A stretch of 64,000 nucleotides of DNA from JAFECT01 sp036501825 (GTDB lineage: Bacteria > Pseudomonadota > Alphaproteobacteria > Caulobacterales > Caulobacteraceae). Shown here piece after piece: positions 54,453 to 64,000 of the stretch. Both the position numbers and the translations under genes were made by a program. Within the stretch, counting starts at the first letter, position 1; each line of letters opens with the position of its first letter. Location of the stretch: NCBI GenBank assembly GCA_036501825.1, contig DASXZP010000034.1, positions 124,001 to 188,000 on the forward strand, written 5' to 3'. The notes beneath the pieces were generated by a model. The model ran no database searches. It saw nothing but the letters and a program-made list of their open reading frames with translations, and had not been told where the DNA came from.

Positions 54453-54564
54453 TTAGGCCGCAACGGTTAAAAACGTCTCACCCCGAAGCCGTTCCGTATG
54501 GTGAAGACGGATCAACCGAAACCCGTGTGACATTCGTGCGTCAGAGCGGCGGTGGATGCGCGCC

Positions 54565-56778
<2,214 letters not shown>

Positions 56779-56800
56779 GGTGCGGCTTCTAATGAAGGGG

Positions 56801-57463
56801 TCAGGCGCTGGCGAGCGCGCTGCGGAAAAGATCGGCGCCGTCGGCGGAGCCGAGTTCCGGCTCGAACGCGCGGTCCGGGTGAGGCATCAGGCCCAGAACA
56901 TTGCCGCGCCCATTGACGATGCCGGCGATGTCCCGCGCCGAGCCATTGGGATTGTCGACATAGCGGAACACCACCTGGCCTTCGCCTTCGAGCCGGTCGA
57001 GCTCGTCAGGACGCGCCTGGTAATTGCCGTCCGCATTGCCCTGGGTGTAGCGCACCGTGCGCTTGCCGCCATAGGCCGCGGTGAACCGCGTCTGGGCGTT
57101 GGTCACCTCGAGCTCGATGGGCTTGCAGATGTATTTCAGTCCGGTGTTGCGCAGCATGGCGCCCGGCAGCATGTGCGCCTCGCACAGAATCTGGAACCCG
57201 TTGCAGATGCCGAGCACCGCGACGCCGCGATCGGCGGCCTCCTTCACCGCGCCCATGATCGGCGACAGAGCCGCCATCGAGCCGCAGCGCAGGTAATCGC
57301 CGTAGGAAAACCCGCCGGGCAGCACGATCAGGTCGACGCGGTCGGGCAGGGCGGCCTCGCCGTGCCACACCATGTCGACGGCCGATCCGGTCGCACGCTC
57401 CACCGCGACCTTGCAGTCGCGATCACAGTTGGAGCCGGGAAAAACGACGACGGCGGCTTTCAT
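56801..57463 (-). CDS. purQ: phosphoribosylformylglycinamidine synthase subunit I (glutaminase)
   Basis: A 220-residue class I glutamine amidotransferase supplying ammonia to PurL. It starts MKAAVVVFPGSNCDRD (ATG 57463). The nucleophile Cys is in VLGICNGFQIL and the His/Glu pair in MPHPDRAFEPE. The open frame extends upstream into an intergenic repeat, but that part is not protein-like. Separated from the rest of the pur group by the repeat at 57492-57653 and a lipoprotein gene. Confidence 0.95.
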   Translation of the reverse strand: MKAAVVVFPGSNCDRDCKVAVERATGSAVDMVWHGEAALPDRVDLIVLPGGFSYGDYLRCGSMAALSPIMGAVKEAADRGVAVLGICNGFQILCEAHMLPGAMLRNTGLKYICKPIELEVTNAQTRFTAAYGGKRTVRYTQGNADGNYQARPDELDRLEGEGQVVFRYVDNPNGSARDIAGIVNGRGNVLGLMPHPDRAFEPELGSADGADLFRSALASA

Positions 57464-57491
57464 GAGTTCATTTCCTGAGTGCCAGAAATTT

Positions 57492-57653
57492 CTACCCTCA
57501 CCCGAAGGGGGAGGGTCGCGCGTAGCGCGGGGTGGGGGACCTTCCACGACGTCCCACGATGCGGGTGTGGAGCGCGCGACGATGTGTTGTAGGGCGGGGG
57601 CGATCCCCCACCCCCCGGCTTCGCCGGGACCCTCCCCCGTCGGGGGAGGGTAG
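57492..57653. repeat. pair of inverted copies of a palindromic intergenic repeat
   Basis: The copy at 57492-57539 and the inverted copy at 57604-57653 share CTACCCTC-CCCGA-GGGGGAG, then a variable hairpin (CGCGCGTAGCGCG in one, CCCGGCTTCGCCGGG in the other), then GGGGTGGGGGA. Sixty-four nt lie between them. Inner palindromes include CCTCCCCC-GT-GGGGGAGG (57630-57649). This has the layout of a REP/BIME-like mosaic element. It lies between purQ and the lipoprotein gene. Confidence 0.75.
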
Positions 57654-57674
57654 CTAAGCATGTGTCAGGGCGGG

Positions 57675-58184
57675 TCATTGCGGCGTTGCCTGTGCGTTTC
57701 GGTGGCGACCACGATGCGGATGATCGGTGGGCTTGGCGGCCTGGCCCATGATCTTGGCGTCGAGATCGTGGAACTGCTGGTAGAGCGCGAGCGAGGCGGT
57801 TTTGTCGCCGAAGGGGCAGGCGTCCATGTCGATGGAGATCTTCTTGCCGGTCTGGTGGAACACCCGGTGCACGATCATCGGATAGGCCGGATGCTGCGGC
57901 AGGGTGATGGTGTACATCGCCTGTTCGCTCGCATTCGACACCTGGAACGCGCTGAGGTTGGTCGTTGTCGGCGCCTGCACCACCGACGAGCCTTCCGCCG
58001 AGGCGGCGGCGTTGACCAGGATGGTGAAGCCGCGTTTGCAGTCCATCAGGTTCTGGGCCCCGGCGGCCTTCTTGGTCGGTTTCGGATCGCCCCATTCGTC
58101 CCGCGCCGGACCGACGTGGTGGCCGCAGGCGGACGTGATGAGACTCAGAACTGAAAGCGCCAACGAGAATCGTTTCAGGCGCAT
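57675..58184 (-). CDS. lipoprotein of unknown function inside the pur cluster
   Basis: A 169-residue protein with lipobox ITSAC (Cys20). The mature part is soluble (DCKRGFTILVNAAASAEGSS; YTITLPQHPAYPMIVHRVFH; SIDMDACPFGDKTASLAL) and its tail is His/Arg-rich. No domain recognised and no evident tie to purine synthesis. It sits 31 nt downstream of purS and upstream of the repeat element, so it is probably co-transcribed with purC-purS. Confidence 0.72.
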   Translation of the reverse strand: MRLKRFSLALSVLSLITSACGHHVGPARDEWGDPKPTKKAAGAQNLMDCKRGFTILVNAAASAEGSSVVQAPTTTNLSAFQVSNASEQAMYTITLPQHPAYPMIVHRVFHQTGKKISIDMDACPFGDKTASLALYQQFHDLDAKIMGQAAKPTDHPHRGRHRNAQATPQ

Positions 58185-58215
58185 GCTTTCTCCGAAAGCA
58201 TGGCGCGGCTCCGCA

Positions 58216-58455
58216 TCAGCCGACCTCGACGCGATAGCCTTCGATGACCGTGTTGGCGAGCAGCTTCTCGCACATCGCCTTCACGTCGCTCTCGGCCTTG
58301 GCTTTGTCGGCGCCCGCCATGTCGAACTCGATGGTCTTGCCGACGCGCACGCCTGACACAGAATCCCAGCCAAGTCCGTGGAGGGCTCCTTCAACGGCCT
58401 TGCCCTGCACATCCAGTACGCCGGGCTTCAGATAAACGTGGACCGTCGCCTTCAA
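58216..58455 (-). CDS. purS: phosphoribosylformylglycinamidine synthase subunit PurS, TTG start
   Basis: A 79-residue PurS, the small structural subunit linking PurL and PurQ. It reads KATVHVYLKPGVLDVQGKAV onwards, the typical family opening. No ATG or GTG fits; TTG 58455 forms a TTGA overlap with the purC stop, matches the family N-terminus and implies translational coupling. Confidence 0.93.
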   Translation of the reverse strand: MKATVHVYLKPGVLDVQGKAVEGALHGLGWDSVSGVRVGKTIEFDMAGADKAKAESDVKAMCEKLLANTVIEGYRVEVG

Positions 58456-59207
58456 TGCACCCCTCCGTCGATGACACGCGGCATGTCGCCCATGATGCCG
58501 AGTCGCTTGGCCACTTCGGTGTAGCTCTCGATCACATTGCCGAGGTCGCGCCGGAAGCGGTCCTTGTCGAGCTTTTCGTTGGTCGTCGAGTCCCACAGGC
58601 GGCAGCTGTCGGGGCTGATCTCGTCGGCCAGGATGACGCGCGAGAAGTCGCCTTCGAAAATGCGGCCGTACTCGATCTTGAAGTCGACCAGGGTGATGCC
58701 GACCGCGCCGAACAGACCGGTCAGGAAATCGTTCACGCGCAGCGTCATCGCCAGCATGTCGTCGATCTCCTGGGTCGAAGCCCAGTTGAACGCAGTGATG
58801 TGCTCTTCGGTGACCATCGGGTCGCTGAGCTTGTCGTCCTTCAGGTAGAACTCGATGATCGAGCGGGGCAGGGCCTGACCTTCGGGCAGGCCAAGGCGCG
58901 TCGACAGCGAGCCCGCCGCGATGTTGCGGCAGACCACCTCGAGCGGAATGATCTCGACCTCTTTGATCAGCTGCTCGCGCAGGTTCAACCGCTTGATGAA
59001 GTGGTTGTGCACCCCGATCGAGTTCAGCCGCGTCATCACATATTCGCTGATGCGGTTGTTGATGACGCCCTTGCCTTCGAGCACGGCCTTCTTCTCGGCG
59101 TTGAAGGCGGTGGCGTCATCCTTGAAGTACTGGATCAGGGTGCCGGGCTCAGGACCCTCGTAGAGGATCTTCGCCTTGCCTTCGTAGATTTTCTTGCGGC
59201 GGATCAT
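58452..59207 (-). CDS. purC: phosphoribosylaminoimidazole-succinocarboxamide synthase (SAICAR synthase)
   Basis: A 251-residue PurC that condenses CAIR with aspartate using ATP. It starts MIRRKKIYEGKAKILYEGPE; LEVVCRNIAAGSLSTRLGL, DFKIEYGRIF and LADEISPDSCRLWD are family signatures. First gene of the pur group. In the 245-nt upstream gap a weak minus-strand -10 (TATATT, 59305-59300) is the only promoter-like element I see; its -35 is poor. Confidence 0.96.
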   Translation of the reverse strand: MIRRKKIYEGKAKILYEGPEPGTLIQYFKDDATAFNAEKKAVLEGKGVINNRISEYVMTRLNSIGVHNHFIKRLNLREQLIKEVEIIPLEVVCRNIAAGSLSTRLGLPEGQALPRSIIEFYLKDDKLSDPMVTEEHITAFNWASTQEIDDMLAMTLRVNDFLTGLFGAVGITLVDFKIEYGRIFEGDFSRVILADEISPDSCRLWDSTTNEKLDKDRFRRDLGNVIESYTEVAKRLGIMGDMPRVIDGGVH

Positions 59208-59452
59208 TGATCTCCCCCGGGGAGCAGGGAGCGCCGTGCCGGAATTGAAAAAGCGCGGCCGGGAGGGCGCGCGCTCGGTCCGGAATCGGCCTCCGCGCTA
59301 ATATAGAGAGACCGGCGGGAAAATGAACCGCCGGAGCGCGACAAAGCAGCGCTGTGGCTTTGCCGTTCGCGGCGGCCGTCGGACGGCCCCTCGCGCGCCT
59401 TACCGGCGGACGTCGCGGAAAATCGTCATAAAAAACAGCACTCTAAGGGCGC

Positions 59453-60469
59453 TCAGCGCGGTCCCACGTGGTCGTCGTGATAGGGCAGGGCGCCGTCTTC
59501 GACGACCAGGGGCGTCAGCGGCGCGCTGGAGCGGATCGCCTTGGCCAGACCCTGGGCCTCCGCATCGGTGAGGTCGCCGGAAATCTGGCCGACCCCGTCG
59601 GTGACCACCGTCGAGATCACCGGGGCGAAGATCACCCGCCCGTTCAGTAGGACCGCAAAGCGCTGGCCCTTGTGCCGCTGGGTGACCTGGGCGAACAGCG
59701 CCGCGCCCTTGCGGTCGAAACGCATCAGCACGCTGGGCCGGCCCCGTTGGTCGGTGTCCGCCTGGGCGTCCTGGATGTTCTCGCCGGACAGCAGCACCTG
59801 ACGCTTCACCACCAGGAACGGCTCGCCGGGCAGGTCGCAGGGGGCCAGGTCGTCGTCGCCCGGCAGGCGGCCGTCCTCGGCCTCGTCCACCGGGGCGCGG
59901 TCGTCCACCATCTGGATGGTCAGCCGGGGCTCGGGCCGGCGCAGCGCGTGCATCAGCTCCGCGTCGGCGACGCCCGGAAAGTCGATGCGCACCCGGCGCG
60001 GGTTCAGATCGACCGTGTCCGGTTCCGGATAGCCGCGCGCCTGGGCCCGCTCGATCACCTCGTCCACCGCCGCGTCCAGCTCGGCGCCCCCGCCCGGATC
60101 GGTCCAGGCGTTGGGGATCACCACCTTGGTGCGGCCGTCGGGCTCGCGCGTGATCACGGCCGGGACATCGTTGATGGTGAAGGACTTCAGCGCGCGCTCG
60201 GCCGCGTCGAACTGGGCCGGGTCGTCGAGGCGGAAGCTGGTCACCGGCCCTTCGAACCGGGGCGAGGTGTAGCCGACGTTGGCGGCGTCCAGGGTCCGCA
60301 TCAGGTCGTCGCGATCCTGCGCAATCTGGGCTTCGCGCTGGCCCCAGGCGTCGAGGTCGACGACCACATAGGCGCCCTGGACCGGCAGGGGCGCGGCATG
60401 GATGGCGGCGGGCGCCGTCGCCAGCAACGCTGTGATCATCCCAAAAACGACCTTTGCGCCTGCGCGCAT
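59453..60469 (-). CDS. exported protein resembling only the SecD periplasmic (P1) head
   Basis: A 338-residue protein with a signal peptide (MRAGAKVVFGMITALLATAP to IHAAP) and no further membrane helices. It carries P1-type features of SecD: VRIDFPGVADAELMHALRRP, LLSGENIQDAQADTDQRGRP, VLMRFDRKGAALFAQVTQRH, then VIFAPVISTVVTDGVGQISG with EAQGLAKAIRSSAPLTPL. True SecD is a membrane protein of 500 or more residues with six helices. This protein therefore appears to be a soluble periplasmic SecD-head homologue with unknown duty. ATG 60469 is used because the signal peptide starts there. Confidence 0.78.
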   Translation of the reverse strand: MRAGAKVVFGMITALLATAPAAIHAAPLPVQGAYVVVDLDAWGQREAQIAQDRDDLMRTLDAANVGYTSPRFEGPVTSFRLDDPAQFDAAERALKSFTINDVPAVITREPDGRTKVVIPNAWTDPGGGAELDAAVDEVIERAQARGYPEPDTVDLNPRRVRIDFPGVADAELMHALRRPEPRLTIQMVDDRAPVDEAEDGRLPGDDDLAPCDLPGEPFLVVKRQVLLSGENIQDAQADTDQRGRPSVLMRFDRKGAALFAQVTQRHKGQRFAVLLNGRVIFAPVISTVVTDGVGQISGDLTDAEAQGLAKAIRSSAPLTPLVVEDGALPYHDDHVGPR

Positions 60470-60533
60470 CGCCGCTCCCACCCTCGATTGTCCCCACCGC
60501 CAGTGTGGTCGAGGGTCCGCGCCCTGTCGAGCG

Positions 60534-61289
60534 TCAGGCGCCGGGGGCGGGCGGGCTTTCCAACAGCTTATGCAGGCTTTCGAGCTCGGCGGGATCGACG
60601 TCGGACACTGCCCACCAGTCAAACCCGCCGTGACGCCAGCCGATCAGGTGGAAGCCGCGACGGTCGGCCTTGAGCGGCGGCGGGGCGGCATCGCCGCTCG
60701 GGCGCACGAAGACGTCGATCATGTGCTTGCGCCGGGCATAGACCATCACCGCCGCGCGCCGTCCGTCGACATAGTCGAGCCGCCCACCGATCAGCGGGAA
60801 ACCCTGCGCCGCGAAATCGCTCACCGGCGGCGCGAAATCGAGCCGCGCGTCGAGCCACGGCTTCACCGTGTGCTTGTCGGTGGAGGCGACCTCGATCGCA
60901 CGGCCGGGATCCTCCGCGCGCATGTGCGCATCGAACAGGGTCTGGGTGCGATCGTCACGCGCAGTCTGCATCAGGCCAAACGTCGCCCCGCTCGACAAAA
61001 TCGCCACCCCCGCCAGCGCCGCCGCCTGCATCGCCCACGCGGGGAGGCCGCTGCGCCGGCGCATCGCGGCGCCGGCCGTCGCCGCACGCACCTGGTCGCG
61101 CAACGTCTGCGGTGCAGGCCCAACATCGAGCGCCGTGCGCACCGCCTTGCGTTCCGCGGTCCAGGCATCAAGGGCCTGTTGGCACGCCGTGCAAGTTTCC
61201 AGATGCGCTTCGAACGCCCGGGTGCGCGCCGCGTCGAGTTCGCCGTCGGCATAGGTTTCGATCAGGCTGAGCGCTTCAGCGTGCTGCAT
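60534..61289 (-). CDS. zinc-finger transmembrane anti-sigma factor
   Basis: A 251-residue anti-sigma factor. The cytoplasmic zf-HC2-type zinc site is HLETCTAC (HxxxCxxC) within the first 40 residues. One membrane helix follows (PAWAMQAAALAGVAILSSGA), then a periplasmic domain with two GWRH/GRLDYVDGRR-type beta segments. The start ATG 61289 lies inside the sigma gene end (14-nt overlap), the classic coupled sigma/anti-sigma arrangement. Confidence 0.88.
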   Translation of the reverse strand: MQHAEALSLIETYADGELDAARTRAFEAHLETCTACQQALDAWTAERKAVRTALDVGPAPQTLRDQVRAATAGAAMRRRSGLPAWAMQAAALAGVAILSSGATFGLMQTARDDRTQTLFDAHMRAEDPGRAIEVASTDKHTVKPWLDARLDFAPPVSDFAAQGFPLIGGRLDYVDGRRAAVMVYARRKHMIDVFVRPSGDAAPPPLKADRRGFHLIGWRHGGFDWWAVSDVDPAELESLHKLLESPPAPGA

Positions 61290-61842
61290 CGACCGCCTCC
61301 ACACTCAAACGCTTGACCCGCTCGCCCAGCAGCTTGCGCGCGCGCGACAGGCGCGACATCACCGTGCCGATCGGCACGCCGGTCGCCTCGGCGAGATCGC
61401 GGTAGGCCATATCCTCCACCTCGCGCAGCACCAGCACCTCGCGGTACTCGTCGGGCAGGCCGTCCAGGGCGCGGCGCACCAGGGCGGTGTCTTCCAGCCG
61501 GATCAGCCGCCGTTCCGCCCCGTCGGGGGCGTCGGATTGCAGCATCGTCTCCACCTCGGTCTCCGCCTCTTCGAGCGAGGTGTGTTTGCCGCGCGCCGCC
61601 TCGGTGCGGGCGCGGCTGAACCAGCAATTGCGCACGATCCGCATCAGCCAGGGCTTGGCGTCATCGCCGCGCAGACTGGAGAAAAACCGCCAGGCCCGCA
61701 CATAGGCCTCCTGCACCAAGTCTTCCGCGTCCGCCTCGTTGCGCGTCAGCCAGCGCGCAAGGCGCCAGGCCGCATCGAGATGCGGCAGCACCAGGGCTTC
61801 GAAGCGCTTGGCCTCGGTCGGGTCGAGCAGCCGCTCGGGCAA
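61276..61842 (-). CDS. ECF RNA polymerase sigma factor, TTG start
   Basis: A 188-residue ECF sigma factor. Region 2 has ARWLTRNEADAEDLVQEAYV and AWRFFSSLRG; region 4 has LDGLPDEYREVLVLREVEDM and AYRDLAEATGVPIGTVMSRL. The long open frame upstream is not protein-like. TTG 61842, with AGAGGA upstream, is the most likely start. It lies about 20 nt from the ECF-type promoter at 61864-61893, which fits autoregulation. Partner anti-sigma overlaps its 3' end. Confidence 0.9.
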   Translation of the reverse strand: MPERLLDPTEAKRFEALVLPHLDAAWRLARWLTRNEADAEDLVQEAYVRAWRFFSSLRGDDAKPWLMRIVRNCWFSRARTEAARGKHTSLEEAETEVETMLQSDAPDGAERRLIRLEDTALVRRALDGLPDEYREVLVLREVEDMAYRDLAEATGVPIGTVMSRLSRARKLLGERVKRLSVEAVDAAR

Positions 61843-61863
61843 CGCGGGTTCCTCTACTGAAGG

Positions 61864-61893
61864 CCAGACTCGGGGCCGGGCCGATCTATTCCC
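61864..61893 (-). promoter_or_regulatory. ECF-type promoter of the sigma/anti-sigma operon
   Basis: On the minus strand: GGGAATAG (61893-61886), 16 nt, GTCTGG (61869-61864). It matches the divergent plus-strand promoter box for box, suggesting that this sigma recognises both. Confidence 0.7.
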
Positions 61894-61915
61894 AGCATGC
61901 CTCAAATTTTTTCGC

Positions 61916-61945
61916 GGGAATAATACCGCCTGGCGCCCGGTCTGC
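61916..61945 (+). promoter_or_regulatory. ECF-type promoter of the metallophosphoesterase-cupredoxin genes
   Basis: On the plus strand: GGGAATAA (61916-61923), 16 nt, GTCTGC (61940-61945), about 30 nt before ATG 61975. Consensus with the minus-strand copy is GGGAATAR-N16-GTCTGS. Confidence 0.7.
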
Positions 61946-61974
61946 TGTCCGAACCCATAGCAGCGCAGGCCCCT

Positions 61975-62913
61975 ATGACCGACACCCACAATCGCCGACA
62001 TTTCCTCGAGTGCATGGCCTGGGCCGGCACGGGCGCGCTCTGGACCGTCAGCGGCGGCCTTGCGTCTTCCGTTTCGCTCGACCAAGCGGCCGCCGCAGGG
62101 ACGAAACACGCCGGCGGCGTCAAGCCGTTCACCTTCGTCCAGGTCAGCGACAGCCACATCGGTTTCAAGAAGGATCCGAACCCGGACGCGCGCGTCACTT
62201 TCCGCGAGGCGGTGGCCAGGATCAACGCGCTGCCGGACAAGCCCGCCTTTATCCTGCACACCGGCGACGTCTCGCAGCTCTCGCGCGACGCCGAGTTCGA
62301 CGATGCCGATCAGATTCTGCGCGAAACCGGCGTCACGGCTTTCCATGTGCCCGGCGAACACGACATGCTCGACGAAGGCGGCGGCAAGGCGTTCCTCGCG
62401 CGCTACGGCAAGGACACCAAGGGCGACGGCTGGTACAGCTTCGACCACTCCGGCGTGCACTTCGTCGGCCTGATCACGGTTAAGGATCTGCAGGCCGGCG
62501 GCATGGGCCATCTGGGCGCCGATCAGATCGCCTGGCTGAAGGCCGATCTCGCCCACCGCGCCGCCAGCCAGCCCATCGTGGTCTTCACCCACGTGCCCCT
62601 CTGGACCGTCTATCAGCCTTGGGGTTGGGGGGTGGACGACAGCGACCAGGCCCTGGCGCTGTTGCGCCGTTTCGGCTCGGTGACCGTGCTCAACGGCCAT
62701 ATCCATCAGGTGCTCACCAAGACCGAAGGCGCCATCACCTTCCACACCGCGCGCTCGACCGCGTTTCCGCAACCGGCGCCGGGAACGCCCGGGGCGTCGC
62801 CCGGCCCGCTGAAAGTTCCCGCCGAACAACTGCGCTCCCTGCTCGGCGTGCGCACCGCGCGCATCGTGCGCGGCCGCGAACCGCTCGCGCTCGTCGACAC
62901 GACGCTCGCCTGA
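61975..62913 (+). CDS. Tat-exported metallophosphoesterase
   Basis: A 312-residue calcineurin-type phosphoesterase. The Tat motif NRRHFLE (Arg7-Arg8) and hydrophobic stretch indicate export in folded form. Metal motifs are VSDSHIGF (DxH), TGDVSQ (GD), GEHD (usually GNHD; Asn replaced by Glu), VFTHVP (H) and NGHIHQ (GHxH). The GNHD change alters one metal-site neighbour and may shift substrate or activity. It is 26 nt upstream of the cupredoxin and divergent from the ECF pair, so likely in its regulon. Confidence 0.87.
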   Translation: MTDTHNRRHFLECMAWAGTGALWTVSGGLASSVSLDQAAAAGTKHAGGVKPFTFVQVSDSHIGFKKDPNPDARVTFREAVARINALPDKPAFILHTGDVSQLSRDAEFDDADQILRETGVTAFHVPGEHDMLDEGGGKAFLARYGKDTKGDGWYSFDHSGVHFVGLITVKDLQAGGMGHLGADQIAWLKADLAHRAASQPIVVFTHVPLWTVYQPWGWGVDDSDQALALLRRFGSVTVLNGHIHQVLTKTEGAITFHTARSTAFPQPAPGTPGASPGPLKVPAEQLRSLLGVRTARIVRGREPLALVDTTLA

Positions 62914-62939
62914 TCCCTCCTCAACCTCGGAAACAGACC

Positions 62940-63296
62940 ATGACACCGACGATACCCGGCGCCGCGCGTGCGGCCGCTGCCGCCTTCACGCTTGTGCTCG
63001 CCCTCTTTCCGTTGTCGCCTGCGGCCATGGCCGCGCCGGCGCCGGTGACGGTAAAGATCGACAACTTCACCTTCACGCCCGCGACCATCACCGTGCCCGC
63101 CGGTACGACGGTGACCTGGGTGAACGAGGACGACACGCCGCACACGGTGGTCGCCGACGATCACAAGACATTTCGGTCCAAGCCGCTCGACACCGACGAC
63201 AAGTTTTCCTTCACCTTCACCACGCCCGGGACCTACGGCTATTTCTGTTCGATCCACCCGCACATGACCGGAAAGGTCGTGGTCAAGCCGGGCTGA
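62940..63296 (+). CDS. cupredoxin (plastocyanin/pseudoazurin-like) copper protein, exported
   Basis: A 118-residue periplasmic blue-copper-type protein with signal peptide ending at AMAAP. Copper ligands are His in DTPHTVV and Cys, His, Met in YFCSIHPHMTG. The single-domain fold (VTVKIDNFTFTPATITVPAG) is typical of small amicyanin-like proteins. It is co-transcribed with the metallophosphoesterase and probably controlled by the divergent ECF sigma. Likely role: electron transfer or copper/oxidative stress handling. Confidence 0.9.
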   Translation: MTPTIPGAARAAAAAFTLVLALFPLSPAAMAAPAPVTVKIDNFTFTPATITVPAGTTVTWVNEDDTPHTVVADDHKTFRSKPLDTDDKFSFTFTTPGTYGYFCSIHPHMTGKVVVKPG

Positions 63297-63340
63297 AGCC
63301 GCCCTCGGCGGCCTGCTAGCCCCCGCCGCCGGGGCGTCCG

Positions 63341-63384
63341 GCGGCCCGGCCCGATGGTTTTGAGCTCCAGCCGGGCCGGGCCGC
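63341..63384. repeat. GC-rich perfect hairpin downstream of the cupredoxin gene
   Basis: Thirteen base pairs (GCGGCCCGGCCCG at 63341-63353 with its complement at 63372-63384) around an 18-nt loop. There is no T tract, so it is at best a weak terminator. The rest of the 251-nt gap to 63548 shows no gene. Confidence 0.55.
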
Positions 63385-63547
63385 TGCGATTCACCGGGCG
63401 ATGATTTCCTGAGGCTGGACAAGGCGTTGCTCAGCGCGGCCGGTTTTCCCGCTGCGAGTTCCTGATTTTCCTCAGCTTCTATTGCGATCCGCCGTTGCGC
63501 GACGGGCGGGCGGGGTTGTAGAGGTCCGGGCCTCGACGGAGCAGCCC

Positions 63548-63871
63548 GTGTCCACTTTCGACGATCGTGAAAAAGGGTTCGAGGGCAAGTTCGCCCACGA
63601 CCAGGAACTCGAATTCAAAGCCATCGCCCGGTGCAACCGGATGATCGGCCTGTGGGCGGCGGAAAAGATGGGCCTCGAGGGCGAGCATCGCGAGGACTAT
63701 GCGCGCGCGATCATCCGCACCGACGTCGAGCATTCCGACCACGAGGACGTGATCCGCAAACTTGCCCAGGACTTCAGCGCCGCCAAGGTGGAAGTGCGCG
63801 AAGGCGAGATCCGACAGAAACTGGACGAACTGCTCGCCATCGCCCGCGAAGAGTTGAAGTCCGGCGCCTGA
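63548..63871 (+). CDS. DUF1476 protein (ATP synthase inhibitor zeta-subunit family)
   Basis: A 107-residue protein, the usual length of the alphaproteobacterial zeta family. It reads STFDDREKGFEGKFAHDQEL, GLWAAEKMGLEG and VIRKLAQDFSAAKVEV. In Paracoccus the zeta protein inhibits F1-ATPase; other members may differ. GTG 63548 with GGAG upstream gives the family N-terminus; farther upstream sequence is not conserved-looking. Confidence 0.93.
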   Translation: MSTFDDREKGFEGKFAHDQELEFKAIARCNRMIGLWAAEKMGLEGEHREDYARAIIRTDVEHSDHEDVIRKLAQDFSAAKVEVREGEIRQKLDELLAIAREELKSGA

Positions 63872-63945
63872 GCGCCGCGCGCTGCAACGAGAACGCCCGC
63901 CCCGGGGTGAACCGGAGCGGGAGCACATTTCATCGCCGACCCTGA

Positions 63946-64000
63946 TCAGAAGTAGATGGTGATCTCGATCCACGGCGGGCAACAGCCGCCTCGGATGGTG
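63946..64000 (-). CDS. C-terminal end of a possible minus-strand gene, cut by window edge
   Basis: The minus strand reads TIRGGCCPPWIEITIYF then TGA at 63948-63946. The Cys-Cys-Pro-Pro-Trp composition and aromatic end look like a real C-terminus, but only 17-18 codons are visible. No function can be given. Confidence 0.3.
   Translation of the reverse strand, partial: TIRGGCCPPWIEITIYF

Noticed and set aside
57464..57661. Upstream extension of purQ
   Set aside because: The extension encodes the palindromic repeat; the conserved PurQ N-terminus begins at ATG 57463.
61843..62946. 556-residue version of the ECF sigma factor
   Set aside because: The first two thirds run antisense to the metallophosphoesterase gene and include the divergent promoters; only the part from TTG 61842 is sigma-like.

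Overview
The window is GC-rich, densely coding bacterial chromosome. Gene content and habits point to an alphaproteobacterium, most likely Caulobacterales (Caulobacter/Phenylobacterium-like). The signs are several TonB/FecI/FecR and ECF systems, a DUF1476 (ATP synthase zeta-type) gene, a small-PurL purine cluster with separate PurS and PurQ, AST-type arginine catabolism, frequent 1-4 nt gene overlaps, and GTG/TTG starts. No rRNA, CRISPR array, prophage or insertion sequence was seen. One tRNA gene, tRNA-Lys(UUU), is present.

Layout. 1-5.4 kb (minus): arginine succinyltransferase pathway genes (astD cut by the window edge, astA) led by an M20 hydrolase, then an acyl-CoA-synthetase-like gene. 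5.5-12.2 kb: a sterol-desaturase-family protein, a membrane M48-like protein that has lost catalytic residues, small secreted proteins, an SDR and a penicillin-acylase-family hydrolase. 12.4-17.5 kb: two long paralogous secreted esterase-fold proteins interleaved with two paralogous membrane-anchored proteins of unknown function. 17.7-31.7 kb: FecI sigma, FecR and a TonB-dependent receptor with an STN domain, followed by a chain of mostly exported peptidases (S9, DUF885, Xaa-dipeptidase-like amidohydrolase, three M1-like metallopeptidase paralogues). 31.8-40.2 kb: a tightly overlapped operon of an aminotransferase, a polyamine-type ABC importer and a second aminotransferase, then an M28 peptidase. 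The 12.4-40.2 kb part reads as a locus for taking up and breaking down peptides or peptide-like compounds. A 37-nt motif found upstream of the first esterase, the receptor and the transporter operon suggests common control.

40.1-49.9 kb: a PadR regulator divergent from a small membrane protein, with a palindrome over an apparently leaderless promoter; a DUF3089 hydrolase; a class III CoA-transferase; an unknown 397-aa protein; a thioredoxin-NhaA fusion; a frameshifted acyl-CoA synthetase; tRNA-Lys; and two small genes. 50.0-59.2 kb: queuosine genes tgt-queA, tandem paralogous lipoproteins, and purC-purS-(lipoprotein)-purQ-purL. 59.4-64 kb: an exported protein resembling only the SecD periplasmic head, an ECF sigma/zinc-finger anti-sigma pair divergent from a Tat metallophosphoesterase and a cupredoxin (both directions with matching ECF-type promoters), a DUF1476 protein, and the tail of one more possible gene at the right edge.

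All family names come from reading motifs by eye; no database search was run.
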